Source: JABFXX01 sp036403075
Lineage (GTDB): Bacteria; Myxococcota_A; Polyangia; Haliangiales; Haliangiaceae
NCBI GenBank assembly: GCA_036403075.1
Contig: DASWRS010000031.1
Span: 19,811 to 83,810 of the forward strand
Reading direction: 5' to 3'
DNA: 64,000 bases
Shown here piece by piece: positions 10,501 through 18,156 of the stretch (positions are counted from its first letter, which is position 1; each line of letters starts with the position of its first letter). The notes beneath the pieces were generated by a model. It was not told where the DNA came from. It saw only the letters and a list, made by a program, of their open reading frames with translations, and did not search any database. A program made the translations under genes and the position numbers.

Positions 10501-12725
10501 AGCGTCACCGGCGAGCTGAAGTTGGGGCCGTTGACCGAGTCGATCGCGACGCCGAACGCCAGGCTGCCGCCGGCGCAGACCTCCTCGGGGGCCGGCGGCG
10601 TGACGCCCAGGACGAAGTCCGGGGGCCCGCAGCGCGCGGCGCTGACGCTGATGTCGTCGAGGTACATCCCGCTGACGTCGACGAAGTCCTGGTGGACGCC
10701 GAACGCGATCTTGATCGTCATGCCGGCGAACTGCGACAGATCGAACTCGCGGCGGATGTAGCTCCGATCGTTGCGGAGCTCGTTCATCAGCACGACGGTG
10801 GCGCCGGCCGGGCTGATCGGCGTCACGCGCACGTACTGCTGATCGAAGCTGATGCTGTCGGTGGTCAGCGGCCACTCCCAGAAGCTGAGCTTGGGGCTGC
10901 TGCCCGCGGCGAGCGTCATGACCTGCGAGATCCGCGAGTCGCCGCCGGTCACGAAGAATCCGGTGACGTCGCCGAGCCGCACCGCGCTGGTGCCGCCGTG
11001 GACCTGCTCGCCGGTGATCGTGGGCGGTGGGATGCTCTGCTCGACCGTCCAGCTCGCGAGCCCGTTCTCGAACCCGCCGTTGGTGATCGCCTCGTGCGGA
11101 TCGGAGCACGACGCGGTGCGGAAGTCGAAGCACGCCGAGGCGCCGGCGTTGCCGCCGCACGAGTTGCTCGCCGTGACCCGCCACGAGTACGAGTGGAACA
11201 CCGAGAGCGGCTGGTTCTGGGGCAGGGTGAACGCGGTGCCCGTGGTCTCGTCGGTCCGGACCGGCGCGCCGGTGCAGCCGTGGCCGTCGAACACCTCGAG
11301 CGTGTAGAGCGTGCTCTGGTCCACGGCGGACCACGTGAACGTCGGCAGCGCCGCGACGCCATCGGCGCCGCTGGCCGGCGACACCAGCGACGGGCCGCCG
11401 GGCACCGCGGAGCGGACCACGAGCGAGGTCGTCGCCGTGGTCGTCAGGCCGGTGCTGGCGCCCTGCACGGTCAGCGTGTACGTCCCGGGCGGCGTCGTCG
11501 CGGACGACGTGACCCGCATCGTCGACGTCGCGCCGCTGCTGCTCGGTGCGGGGACCGGGTCGGGATCGAACGTGGCGGTGATCTCGCCGCCCGGAGGCGG
11601 CGCCGGGCTGACCCCGGTGAGGCTGAGCGTCACGTCGCCGGTGAACCGGCCGGAGCCGCCGAGCACGGTCACGGTCGACAGCGACGTCGTCCCGCGGCAG
11701 GTCTCGGTCGGCGCGCCGAGGATCAGCGGGCTCGAGAACGGGCTGGTCACGACGCAGTCGTTGAGCGTGTTCGAGAACTCGGTCTGGACGTCGTACGTCA
11801 GGCCATCCGAGCCGACGATGTGGCCGTTCTGGTCGTTGCAGATGTCGCCGATCTCGCCGAAGAACGAGTCGTACCAGGCCAGCGGCGGGCCGACGAACTG
11901 GGCCAGGCCGACCTCCGGGTCGGTCATGGTCTCGACCAGCTCGTGCGACGCGACCTGCGTGTAGTTGCCGAACGCCGTGGCGGCCGCGCCGCAGCCGAAC
12001 TCGCAGCCCGAGCCGGGCTGGAAGTCGGGGTGCACGCCGTAGGTGATCTCACCGGCGCCGCCGGCGTTGGCGATCGTCCCGTGGTACGCGCAGAAGAACG
12101 AGCACGACGACGAGCCGCCGAGCGTGATCGTCTTGCCGTGCGGGAAGAAGATCGCGTAGTACGTGTTGTTGTTGCCCTGGCCGTCGTGGCTGGGCGCCGG
12201 CAGGTTGCCGGCCTGGATCTGCGCCGATAGCTCGGCCTGGATCTGGACGTCATCGATGAACGTGCCGTTGTGCTCCGGTGCCGGGAAGATCGTCGCCTGG
12301 CCGAGGAACGAGCCGCGGCCGATGGTCTGGTTGCTCGAGCCCGGCAGCGGCGTGGTGTTGTACTCGGAGAGCCAGTCGACGTACGGGCTGTTGAGCACGC
12401 CCTGGTAGAACGTCGCCATGCTCGGCGTCGCCGTGCTGGTGACCTCCGGCAGGTAGTTGCCGGCGCCGTACAGGACCTGCACGACCTGGATGTTGGAGAC
12501 CACCCGGCCCCCGTGGTAGCTCAGGTGCGCGCCCCCCGGCGCGGACGTGGTGTGCGGTGCACCCTCGGACTGCCGCACCTGGCCATGCAGCAGCATGCCG
12601 GCGGTCTCTCCCCGGGCGATCACCGTCTGGTCTGGCGCGTCGTCTGGTTGCAGCGCGGAACAGCTGGTTGCGCCGAGCGCCACGCCGATGGCGAGCGCCG
12701 AGCGCGAGATGAACACAGGACCCAT
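7596..12725 (-). CDS. Giant secreted protein with EXORDIUM-like, Ig-like and Kelch regions
   Basis: The ATG at 12725 follows a gagggagg ribosome site; the product is 1709 aa with a signal sequence ending in GATSC, possibly a lipoprotein. Residues about 65-330 contain SYHGGRVVSNIQVVQVLYG and, near residue 260, SHELVETMTDPE. This resembles the EXORDIUM/phosphate-induced (Phi_1) family and zinc-peptidase-like folds, though the motif is HELVE, not HExxH. Several Ig/fibronectin-like beta-sandwich domains and a jelly-roll-like segment follow (about 340-960). Residues about 960-1240 form a Kelch propeller with repeated WxYN/DPATxxW and hydrophobic-GG motifs. The remainder is beta-rich. An extracellular adhesive or degradative role is inferred. 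Upstream of it 13-bp direct repeats occur at 12864 and 12878. Confidence 0.8.
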   Translation of the reverse strand: MGPVFISRSALAIGVALGATSCSALQPDDAPDQTVIARGETAGMLLHGQVRQSEGAPHTTSAPGGAHLSYHGGRVVSNIQVVQVLYGAGNYLPEVTSTATPSMATFYQGVLNSPYVDWLSEYNTTPLPGSSNQTIGRGSFLGQATIFPAPEHNGTFIDDVQIQAELSAQIQAGNLPAPSHDGQGNNNTYYAIFFPHGKTITLGGSSSCSFFCAYHGTIANAGGAGEITYGVHPDFQPGSGCEFGCGAAATAFGNYTQVASHELVETMTDPEVGLAQFVGPPLAWYDSFFGEIGDICNDQNGHIVGSDGLTYDVQTEFSNTLNDCVVTSPFSSPLILGAPTETCRGTTSLSTVTVLGGSGRFTGDVTLSLTGVSPAPPPGGEITATFDPDPVPAPSSSGATSTMRVTSSATTPPGTYTLTVQGASTGLTTTATTSLVVRSAVPGGPSLVSPASGADGVAALPTFTWSAVDQSTLYTLEVFDGHGCTGAPVRTDETTGTAFTLPQNQPLSVFHSYSWRVTASNSCGGNAGASACFDFRTASCSDPHEAITNGGFENGLASWTVEQSIPPPTITGEQVHGGTSAVRLGDVTGFFVTGGDSRISQVMTLAAGSSPKLSFWEWPLTTDSISFDQQYVRVTPISPAGATVVLMNELRNDRSYIRREFDLSQFAGMTIKIAFGVHQDFVDVSGMYLDDISVSAARCGPPDFVLGVTPPAPEEVCAGGSLAFGVAIDSVNGPNFSSPVTLSAGRLPPGATASFAKNPINPGESTTMTLTTARPTDGDRFDIDISAVAVTPPPDGARTVTTSVLVDPNAPGAPEIASPRTGEVNVPRRPTLSWTAPFVPESAIAPGRASTAKYQRSPFLWELAALRASAAASRSVRPSGAAGSAAAPAVTPFAFGASAYHLQIARDAAFTSLVIDTQVAEPTFTLPVDLDIATQYFWRVSATNACGSSEFSPTGSFIVGACFESWAQAPAIPFGGIAQSTVIASPIDNKLYVLSGSGFSTTDQLWAFDPEAGSWARKADVPAPGMGSNFGSAARVGGTIYAFGGITFTSHRVLWRYDIAADRWTRGADLPVDNFGGAVAAIDGKIYLAYGSGLVNQTWQYNPATDSYTRKADAPMLSQNLRIHGVALGGEMHAFGGGFSGDGHAIYNPATNTWRLGPAMPFGVTDPAVDVVAGKAFVVGGRPVAHTQVFDPATGSWSQAAPITGATGGVDNTQGAVLGSVFHVLGGAGDFSTVATHWQFHACNLGALSSATILPFVVDGNGKVAGIGNERTSVLIDNSVSGTAMSVSCYLYGTGGEVLGHDTFQVGANELATIADVVRALTHTSTVQNLVGSVAIFGTEVFHGMASVVNNASSDPAFEDGQPIAGRASGFLSTIGTPGYLTQTVFANTSSGTSALQVLAYPPGGGDVPAAATVVFLPGHGLVSYPDVVKKLGLGSSFLGQLSWTSSQPTAVAARDVTRSKNFSGFDPAHSAGDATSSVVVPYVEDTDAFSTSLEISNPGSITANVTVRFVETGDTTGATPGIERTRDVPVAINSAAPIADIVRWVRRDTATARTGKHGFLVVTTPQSVTAQARIVDNANLDPAVPDSGGVTSALSSLLVRVEPLPFSPIDAAAGTQNSRSRFALSNPGATPATVRLIAYNATGSAASSHPLVVTLAPHGQYFSDNLAAAMGLPAVFVGWVAVQSDLPVGVYNHRRTGDVGSVVPLHRH

Positions 12726-13094
12726 GAAACCCTCCCTCGAAACACGAATATTGGACAACGCCTCAGATACTCTTCAGGGCGACGTTCGCCCGATGAGCCA
12801 TGCGAAATATCGGACGCAGATCCCCAGCGTCTCGTCTCCCGCCGTAACGGCCGCATCACGGCCGCGACACCTCTCCGGCGACACCTCTCCCGCTCACCAC
12901 CCCACCCCCGGGGATGTCGATTGGCACGCTATCAGACCCTGGCGAGAATGGAATATCGCTATCGGTCTTGATGCCAACTTGCCGGCGATTGCCGCGGCAT
13001 TGCAGCGGGGTTCAAATCATGAACGTCGGTGGCGGCTTTCATCCCATCGAGTCAGGCGACACGGGGCGCGTTGGCACCACGGGCATTCGCACCA
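12726..13094. other. Intergenic region, 369 bp
   Basis: It lies between the giant Kelch protein start and the stop of the sulfur operon, both on the minus strand, so it should hold the promoter of the Kelch gene. It is less GC-rich than its surroundings near 12740-12780. A 13-bp sequence ending in cacctctcc is repeated at 12864 and 12878 with a 14-bp period. No convincing ORF, RNA gene or terminator was seen. Confidence 0.5.
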
Positions 13095-14486
13095 TCACGT
13101 CGCGAACGAGGCGATCAGCCCCACCGCGCGCGCGACATCGCCGGGCTGGTTCGCCAGGCCGAGCGACAGCCGCACCGCGCCGACCGCGCGGCCCAGGCAC
13201 GCCGCGATCCGCGCCGGCGAGACGTCGTCGCCGCTCGCGGCCAGGCACGCGGCCAGGCTCGCCGGGTCGAGCCCGAACGCGGCCTCGGCCGCGCCCGGGT
13301 TGCAGAAGCAGCCGCCGCGCAGCGCGATCCCGGCGTCGCGGGCGCGGGACTCGACGCTGGCGTACGGGATCGGCCGGCCGTGCGCGTCGCAGACGTTGAG
13401 CGCCACGGTGCCGCCGCGATCGCGCGTGTCGCGCGGGCCGTAGAGCTGGACCACCGGCGCGCCGCCGGCGTGGCGCAGCGCCAGGAGCTCGTCGAGTAGC
13501 CGCCGGGTCAGGCCGGCGACGTGCGCCGCGAGCCGTGGCATCCCGACCTCGTCGAGCAGCGCGAAGCCGGGCGCGAGCGCGGCGATGCCGAGGAAGTCGG
13601 CGGTGCCGTCCTCGAACCCGGCGGCGCCGCCGGCCAGGCGATGGACGCCGGCGCCGACCGAGGCGAACGCGACCGTGCCGCCCGCGAACCACGGCCGGCG
13701 GAGCCGCGCGAGCGCGTCGCGCCGCGCCACCAGCGCGCCGACGCTGGTCGGATAGCCGAACACCTTGTGAAACGACAGCACGGTGAAGTCCGCCGGGCAT
13801 GCGCGCAGGCTGAGCGGGTGGCTCGGCGCGAACGCGGCGGCATCGACCAGGACGTCGAAGCCGAGCGCGCGCGCCCGCGCGACCAGCGCGAGCGGGTGGC
13901 GGACGCCCGAGAAATTGGACTGCGCCGGCAGGCCGACCAGCCCACCGCCGTCGTGGGCCCAGGCCGCCAGGCGCGGCTCGGGGTCGTCGAGCCGGAGCTC
14001 GGCGTCGAGCGGCAGGACGCGGACCGCGGCGCCGGCCCGCCGGGCGTACTCGCGCACGCCGTGGACCGAGTTGTGGTTGTCGGCCGAGACGATCAGCTGC
14101 GCGCGCGGTCCGAACCGGTAGCTCTCGGCGACGAGCTTGATCGCCGCCGAGGCGTTGGCGGTGAAGCACACCTCGTGGCTCGAGTCGTCGACGTCGAACC
14201 AGGCCAGGACCCGGCGGCGGGCGTGCTCGATCAGCGCGGCGCTGTGCTGCGACGGCGCCGACTCGGAGTGCGGGTTGCCGAACACGCCGTCGGCGAGCAG
14301 CGCGTGGTGTGCGCGCAGCTGCGACGCGCCGTACAGCGCGGTCGCCGCGTAGTCGAGGTAGGCGTGGCCGTGCGCGTCGAGCCGGGCGAACTCGCGCGCG
14401 CGCAGGGCGGCGAGGTCGCAGCCGGGGTCGGCGGCCGGGTCGGTGACATGACCGGCGTCCGCGCGCAGCACCGGCGCGCTCAGCAT
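13095..14486 (-). CDS. Class V aminotransferase, molybdenum-cofactor-sulfurase-like / cysteine desulfurase-like
   Basis: A 463-aa PLP enzyme. The N-terminal pattern YLDYAATALYGASQL followed by GNPHSES and FTANASAAIKLVAE resembles the NifS-like domain of Moco sulfurase (MOCOS) more than housekeeping IscS. The PLP lysine is in SFHKVFGYPTSVGAL (Lys241), and GGCFCNPGAAE supplies a plausible persulfide cysteine. Family members move sulfur from cysteine to an acceptor. The MOSC domain of full-length MOCOS is absent. The start ATG overlaps the rhodanese stop by 7 bp (ATGCTGA), so it is the last gene of the sulfur operon and likely translationally coupled. Moco sulfuration is one possible role; another sulfur acceptor is equally possible. 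Confidence 0.85.
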   Translation of the reverse strand: MLSAPVLRADAGHVTDPAADPGCDLAALRAREFARLDAHGHAYLDYAATALYGASQLRAHHALLADGVFGNPHSESAPSQHSAALIEHARRRVLAWFDVDDSSHEVCFTANASAAIKLVAESYRFGPRAQLIVSADNHNSVHGVREYARRAGAAVRVLPLDAELRLDDPEPRLAAWAHDGGGLVGLPAQSNFSGVRHPLALVARARALGFDVLVDAAAFAPSHPLSLRACPADFTVLSFHKVFGYPTSVGALVARRDALARLRRPWFAGGTVAFASVGAGVHRLAGGAAGFEDGTADFLGIAALAPGFALLDEVGMPRLAAHVAGLTRRLLDELLALRHAGGAPVVQLYGPRDTRDRGGTVALNVCDAHGRPIPYASVESRARDAGIALRGGCFCNPGAAEAAFGLDPASLAACLAASGDDVSPARIAACLGRAVGAVRLSLGLANQPGDVARAVGLIASFAT

Positions 14487-15103
14487 CCGCGCCTCCGGGG
14501 CGCGGCGGGCGCGGCGGCCGGGCCGCCGGTGAGCCGGCGCGGCGAGCCACCGAACCAGCGGCTGAGCTCCGCGACCCGCGCGAACGCGGCCTCGGCCTCG
14601 ACCGGCGCGTCCGGGGGCAAGGTCGGGCTCATCACATCGTCGAGCCACTCGTGCAGGCCGTTGCGCAGGAACACCACGCGGCGGTGGCCGAGCGCGCGCA
14701 GGAACACCCAGGCCTGCGCGCCGTGCACGCCGAGCTCGGAGTACAGCACGACGGTCTCGTCGGCCCCGAACCGGGTCGCCGTCAGCCGCTCGAGCGGCAC
14801 GTGCTCGGCGCCGGGGATATGGTACGCGGCGAACTCGCTCGCCGACCGGACGTCGATCACCCGCAGCCCCGGCAGACGCGCGCGGATCCAGCCGGCGAGC
14901 TCGACGGCCGACACGTGGTCCTCCTGGTCGGCGACCACCCGCACGAGCTCCGCGACGTCGATCGTTGTCGTCGCGGTCGCGGTCGCGGACGCGGTCGCGT
15001 GCTCGGCGCCGGCCCGGCGGTACGGGCTGCCGGCGAACGGGGCGAGCGCACCGGCGAGCGCGGCGGCGCCCGCCAGCCAGCGTCGCCATGGCCGCGGCGT
15101 CAC
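14480..15103 (-). CDS. Exported rhodanese-like protein lacking the catalytic cysteine
   Basis: The 207-aa product starts at a GTG that overlaps the upstream YeeE stop (GTGA). The N-terminus RPWRRWLAGAAALAGALAPF is a twin-arginine-like or Sec signal. The rhodanese fold is clear: LRVIDVRSASEFAAYHIPGAEHVPL, then the active-site loop region VVLYSELGVHGAQAW. In active rhodaneses the loop begins with Cys (CxxGxR); here the position is Ser122. It is therefore probably a non-catalytic sulfur-binding or structural member. A proline/alanine-rich tail ends the protein. A short run of 6-bp-like repeats encodes an Ala-Thr-rich linker after the signal peptide. Confidence 0.85.
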   Translation of the reverse strand: MTPRPWRRWLAGAAALAGALAPFAGSPYRRAGAEHATASATATATTTIDVAELVRVVADQEDHVSAVELAGWIRARLPGLRVIDVRSASEFAAYHIPGAEHVPLERLTATRFGADETVVLYSELGVHGAQAWVFLRALGHRRVVFLRNGLHEWLDDVMSPTLPPDAPVEAEAAFARVAELSRWFGGSPRRLTGGPAAAPAAPRRRGC

Positions 15104-15672
15104 GCCGGCCTCTCGATCCGCTCGGCGATGCCGAACCCCGCGAGCGCGATCGCGACCACGGCGAGCACGACCGCGCCGTAGGGCACGCCGAGCCACGCCG
15201 ACAGGGTCAGCGGACCGCGCGCGGTGGCCTCGTAGAGCGCGCGCAGCGGCGCGAACGCGAGCCCGGTGACCAGCACGCCGCTGAACATCCCGAGCATCAC
15301 CGCCAGGCCGTCGCCGCGTCCGCTCGCCGCCGCGACGCACGACGTGCCGGGGCACAGCCCGGCGATGGCCATGCCCGCGCCGAACACCACGCCGCCGACC
15401 AGCTGCGGCGCGAGCCAGGTCTCGGGCACGGCGACCCGCGCCAGATCGAGCACGCCGAGCTGGCCGAGCCAGAACGCGCCGAGCATCGCGACGACGATCG
15501 CGCTGAGCATCACCTTGAGCACGGTGAGATCGGTGCCGTAGAACTGGCCGACCAGCTTGCGCGCGCTGCCCAGCCCGGCGCGCTCGAGCGCGGCCCCGAA
15601 CGCGGCGCCGCAGCCGACCGCGATCGCGAGCCCGGCGGCCGACGTGTCGCCGTCGATCCACGGCGCGGTCAT
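15100..15672 (-). CDS. YeeE/YedE-family membrane protein (second of pair)
   Basis: A 190-aa hydrophobic protein with about five membrane segments. It carries the family motif GLCPGTSC within GMAIAGLCPGTSCVAAASGRGDG. YeeE/YedE proteins (DUF395) carry conserved cysteines and are linked to uptake of thiosulfate or other sulfur species across the inner membrane. Its start ATG overlaps the stop of the upstream YeeE gene (ATGA), and its stop overlaps the rhodanese GTG. With that partner it probably forms a two-part transporter equal to one full-length YeeE. Confidence 0.85.
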   Translation of the reverse strand: MTAPWIDGDTSAAGLAIAVGCGAAFGAALERAGLGSARKLVGQFYGTDLTVLKVMLSAIVVAMLGAFWLGQLGVLDLARVAVPETWLAPQLVGGVVFGAGMAIAGLCPGTSCVAAASGRGDGLAVMLGMFSGVLVTGLAFAPLRALYEATARGPLTLSAWLGVPYGAVVLAVVAIALAGFGIAERIERPA

Positions 15673-16184
15673 CGCCACACCCGGCGCAGCACCGGGGCCG
15701 CGAGGTAGGCGCCCGCGAACGCGGCGAGCATGAACAGCCACGCGCCGACGCTGAGCAGCGCGCCGCCGGTCAGCGCCAGGCCGCTGGTGCAGCCGCGCGC
15801 GAGCACCGCGCCCAGGCCCATGACCGCGCCGCCGGCGAAGCCGAGCACGAGCCGCGCCGGCGACCGCGCGCCGGGGCCGCGCTCGATCTGGCCGCGCAGC
15901 CGCCCCGCGGCCCACGCCGACACCGCGCCGCCGAGCGCGACGCCGCCGATCTCGAACAGCAGCCAGTCGCGCCACGGGCCGTCGCCGGCGAGGTAGCGCG
16001 CGAAGTACGGGTTGGCCTCGGCCTGGGCCGGCGCGATCGCGTGGGTCAGCCCCGCCGCGGTCGTGGCGAACGCTCCCGAGGCGCCCAGGCCGCGCCCGGT
16101 GATCACGAACGCGGCCAGCAGCACGAGGCCCAGGCACGCGCCGGTGACGTAGGGGTCGGCGTACGGACGGCGCTCGCAGGTCAC
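15669..16184 (-). CDS. YeeE/YedE-family membrane protein (first of pair)
   Basis: A 171-aa protein with about four membrane segments and the cysteine motif ARGCTSGLALTGGAL, typical of YeeE/YedE sulfur-transport proteins. It starts at a GTG overlapping the stop of the sulfurtransferase (GTGA). The large periplasmic loop between the first and second hydrophobic segments (ANPYFARYLAGDGPWRDW) matches the split, two-subunit form of the family. Its position directly after an exported sulfurtransferase supports a role in sulfur-compound uptake. Confidence 0.85.
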   Translation of the reverse strand: MTCERRPYADPYVTGACLGLVLLAAFVITGRGLGASGAFATTAAGLTHAIAPAQAEANPYFARYLAGDGPWRDWLLFEIGGVALGGAVSAWAAGRLRGQIERGPGARSPARLVLGFAGGAVMGLGAVLARGCTSGLALTGGALLSVGAWLFMLAAFAGAYLAAPVLRRVWR

Positions 16185-17245
16185 GGCCTCGCCTCCGGCG
16201 CGGCGGCGGGCTTGTCGCCGGGCTTGTCGGCGGGCTTTTCGGGAGCCTTCTCGACCGGATACGCCGGGTGCGCCGACCAGTCCTCGAACGAGCCGTCGTA
16301 GAGCCGCACCGGATGGCCGAGCCGGCGCGCCGCGAACAGCATCGCCGTGGCCTGCTGGCCGATGTGGCAGTAGCCGATCACGGTGTCGCCCGGCTTGACG
16401 CCGGCCCTGGCGAACCGCGCCGCGAGGTCTTCGGGCGAGCGCAGCACGTTGTGATCGTCGAACACGCTGTCGAACGGCACGCTCCGGGCGCCGGCGATGT
16501 GACCGGCGCGGTGCGGGTGCTGCGGCATCCCGCCGGCCTTGGTGCCGTCGTAGAACTCGCGGTTGCGCGCGTCGACCACGGCGACGCCCGGCTTGCCCAG
16601 GCTCGCCACGACGGTGGTGGCGTCGACGATGATCGGCCGCATCGCCAGCGGCGCGAGCACGCCGGTCCGCGCCGGCACCGCGGCGTCGGTCACGGGGTGC
16701 CCGGCGCGGACCCAGGCCGGCAGGCCGCCGTCGAGCAGCCCGGCGTGCGCGCCCAGGCCCGCGGCGTCGAGCGTCAGCACCACGCGGGTCGCCGGCGACA
16801 CCCAGTCGTCGCCGAAGTAGACCACGACGCGCGAGTCGGTCGAGATCCCGAGCGCCTCGAGCCGGTGGCGCAGGTCGTCAGCGGGCGGCAGCTCGAGGTG
16901 CAGGCCGTCGTGGCCGTCGGCCGAGACCGAGATGTCGGACAGCGCGACCAGCCGCGCGCCCGGCAGGTGCCTGGCGGGGTAGGCGTCGGCGTCGCCGACG
17001 TGGAGCAGGACCAGCTTCGGATCGCGCAGGTGGCCGGCGAGCCAGGCCGGCGAGACCACGAGCGGCACGGCGGCCGGGTCGGCAGCGGCGGCGGCGGGGC
17101 GGGCCGGGGCCGGATCGGCGTCGGCCGGGACGGTGGTCATCGCGGCGACAAAGGCAGCGACGACGGCGGCGGACCGGCCGGTGGACCAGGCGGCGCGTGA
17201 CGGGGCGGGCGAGGGGGCGGGCGAGGCGGCGAGCGTTGCGTGCAT
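16181..17245 (-). CDS. Exported thiosulfate/3-mercaptopyruvate-type sulfurtransferase
   Basis: The ATG at 17245 has an aaggagcc site 7 nt upstream and opens a signal peptide; the product is 354 aa. Two tandem rhodanese domains are visible. The first is non-catalytic (VVVYFGDDWVSPATR in place of the cysteine loop). The second has the active loop VIGYCHIGQQATAM with Cys293. Such enzymes transfer sulfane sulfur from thiosulfate or mercaptopyruvate to thiophilic acceptors. The C-terminal tail has Lys-Pro-rich 12-bp-type repeats. It is the first gene of a five-gene minus-strand operon whose genes all overlap by 4-7 bp, so it probably feeds sulfur to the YeeE pair in the periplasm. Confidence 0.88.
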   Translation of the reverse strand: MHATLAASPAPSPAPSRAAWSTGRSAAVVAAFVAAMTTVPADADPAPARPAAAAADPAAVPLVVSPAWLAGHLRDPKLVLLHVGDADAYPARHLPGARLVALSDISVSADGHDGLHLELPPADDLRHRLEALGISTDSRVVVYFGDDWVSPATRVVLTLDAAGLGAHAGLLDGGLPAWVRAGHPVTDAAVPARTGVLAPLAMRPIIVDATTVVASLGKPGVAVVDARNREFYDGTKAGGMPQHPHRAGHIAGARSVPFDSVFDDHNVLRSPEDLAARFARAGVKPGDTVIGYCHIGQQATAMLFAARRLGHPVRLYDGSFEDWSAHPAYPVEKAPEKPADKPGDKPAAAPEARP

Positions 17246-17367
17246 GGCTGGCTCCTTGGGCACAGGGTCCGGTCACCATCCGCGATGCGCGCCGGGTGCG
17301 CCGCCGGAATGCAGCCAGCCGGACCACCGGCACGGCGAGCCGGATCGCGGACCGGCGAATCGCCGGG

Positions 17368-18156
17368 TCAGCGCGGCGTGCCGAACATCCGCTCGAACTC
17401 GGCGCGCCGCGTGCGGCTCAGCCGGACCTGGGTGCCGCCGGCGAGCACCAGCGTGCAGTCGCCGCGGAACAGTGGGTGGATCTCGCGGACCCGATCGATG
17501 TTGACGATCGCCCGGCGGTGGACCCGCACGAACCGCCGGCCGTCGAGGCTGGTCTCGAGCTCGGCCAGGGTCTGGCGGACCAGGTGGGTCTCGCCGCCGA
17601 CGTGCAGCGTCGCGTAGTAGTCGGCGGCCTCGATCCAGTCGATGTCGACGGTGCGCACCGCGACCACCTTGCCGCGGGTCCGCACCAGCAGCCGCTCGAT
17701 CGCGGTGTCGCGCCGCGCCCGGGCATCGAGCAGCTCGAGCAGCTGATCGCTCGCGGCGGCGCCGGGGCGGGTCAGGCGGTCGGTCAGGCGCTGCTTGGCC
17801 CGCGCCAGCGCGGTGAACAGCCGCGCGTCGTCGAACGGCTTGAGCAGGTAGTCGATCGCGTGGACCTCGAACGCGCGCACGGCGTAGGCGTCGTGCGCGG
17901 TCACGAACACGGTCGCCGGCAGCGCATCGCGCGGCAGCGCCGCGAGCACGCCGAAGCCATCGAGCTCGGGCATCTGGACGTCGAGGAACACCAGCTCGGC
18001 CCGCTCGCGCCCGATCAGCGCCGGCGCGTCGACCCCGTTGCAGTCGCCGACCACGGTCAGCTCGGGATCGGTCGCGAGCAACAGCCGCAGCGCCGCGCGG
18101 GCAAGCGGCTCGTCATCGACGATCGCGACCCGGATCGGCGGCCGCGGCGGCGTCAC
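17368..18156 (-). CDS. LytTR-family response regulator
   Basis: A 262-aa protein with an N-terminal receiver domain (VAIVDDEPLARAAL, phospho-Asp in LVFLDVQMPELDG, Lys in DYLLKPFDD) and a C-terminal LytTR DNA-binding domain (VDIDWIEAADYYATLHV, RRFVRVHRRAIVNIDRVREI). LytTR regulators bind pairs of short direct repeats. The GTG start overlaps the kinase stop (GTGA), so the two are translationally coupled. The cognate kinase is the upstream gene. Confidence 0.93.
   Translation of the reverse strand: MTPPRPPIRVAIVDDEPLARAALRLLLATDPELTVVGDCNGVDAPALIGRERAELVFLDVQMPELDGFGVLAALPRDALPATVFVTAHDAYAVRAFEVHAIDYLLKPFDDARLFTALARAKQRLTDRLTRPGAAASDQLLELLDARARRDTAIERLLVRTRGKVVAVRTVDIDWIEAADYYATLHVGGETHLVRQTLAELETSLDGRRFVRVHRRAIVNIDRVREIHPLFRGDCTLVLAGGTQVRLSRTRRAEFERMFGTPR

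Noticed and set aside
7581..12230. Long plus-strand frame opposite the Kelch protein
   Set aside because: Composition is the Arg/Ala/Gly/Asp-rich pattern of an antisense frame in GC-rich DNA, with no domain, while the minus frame has clear domains.
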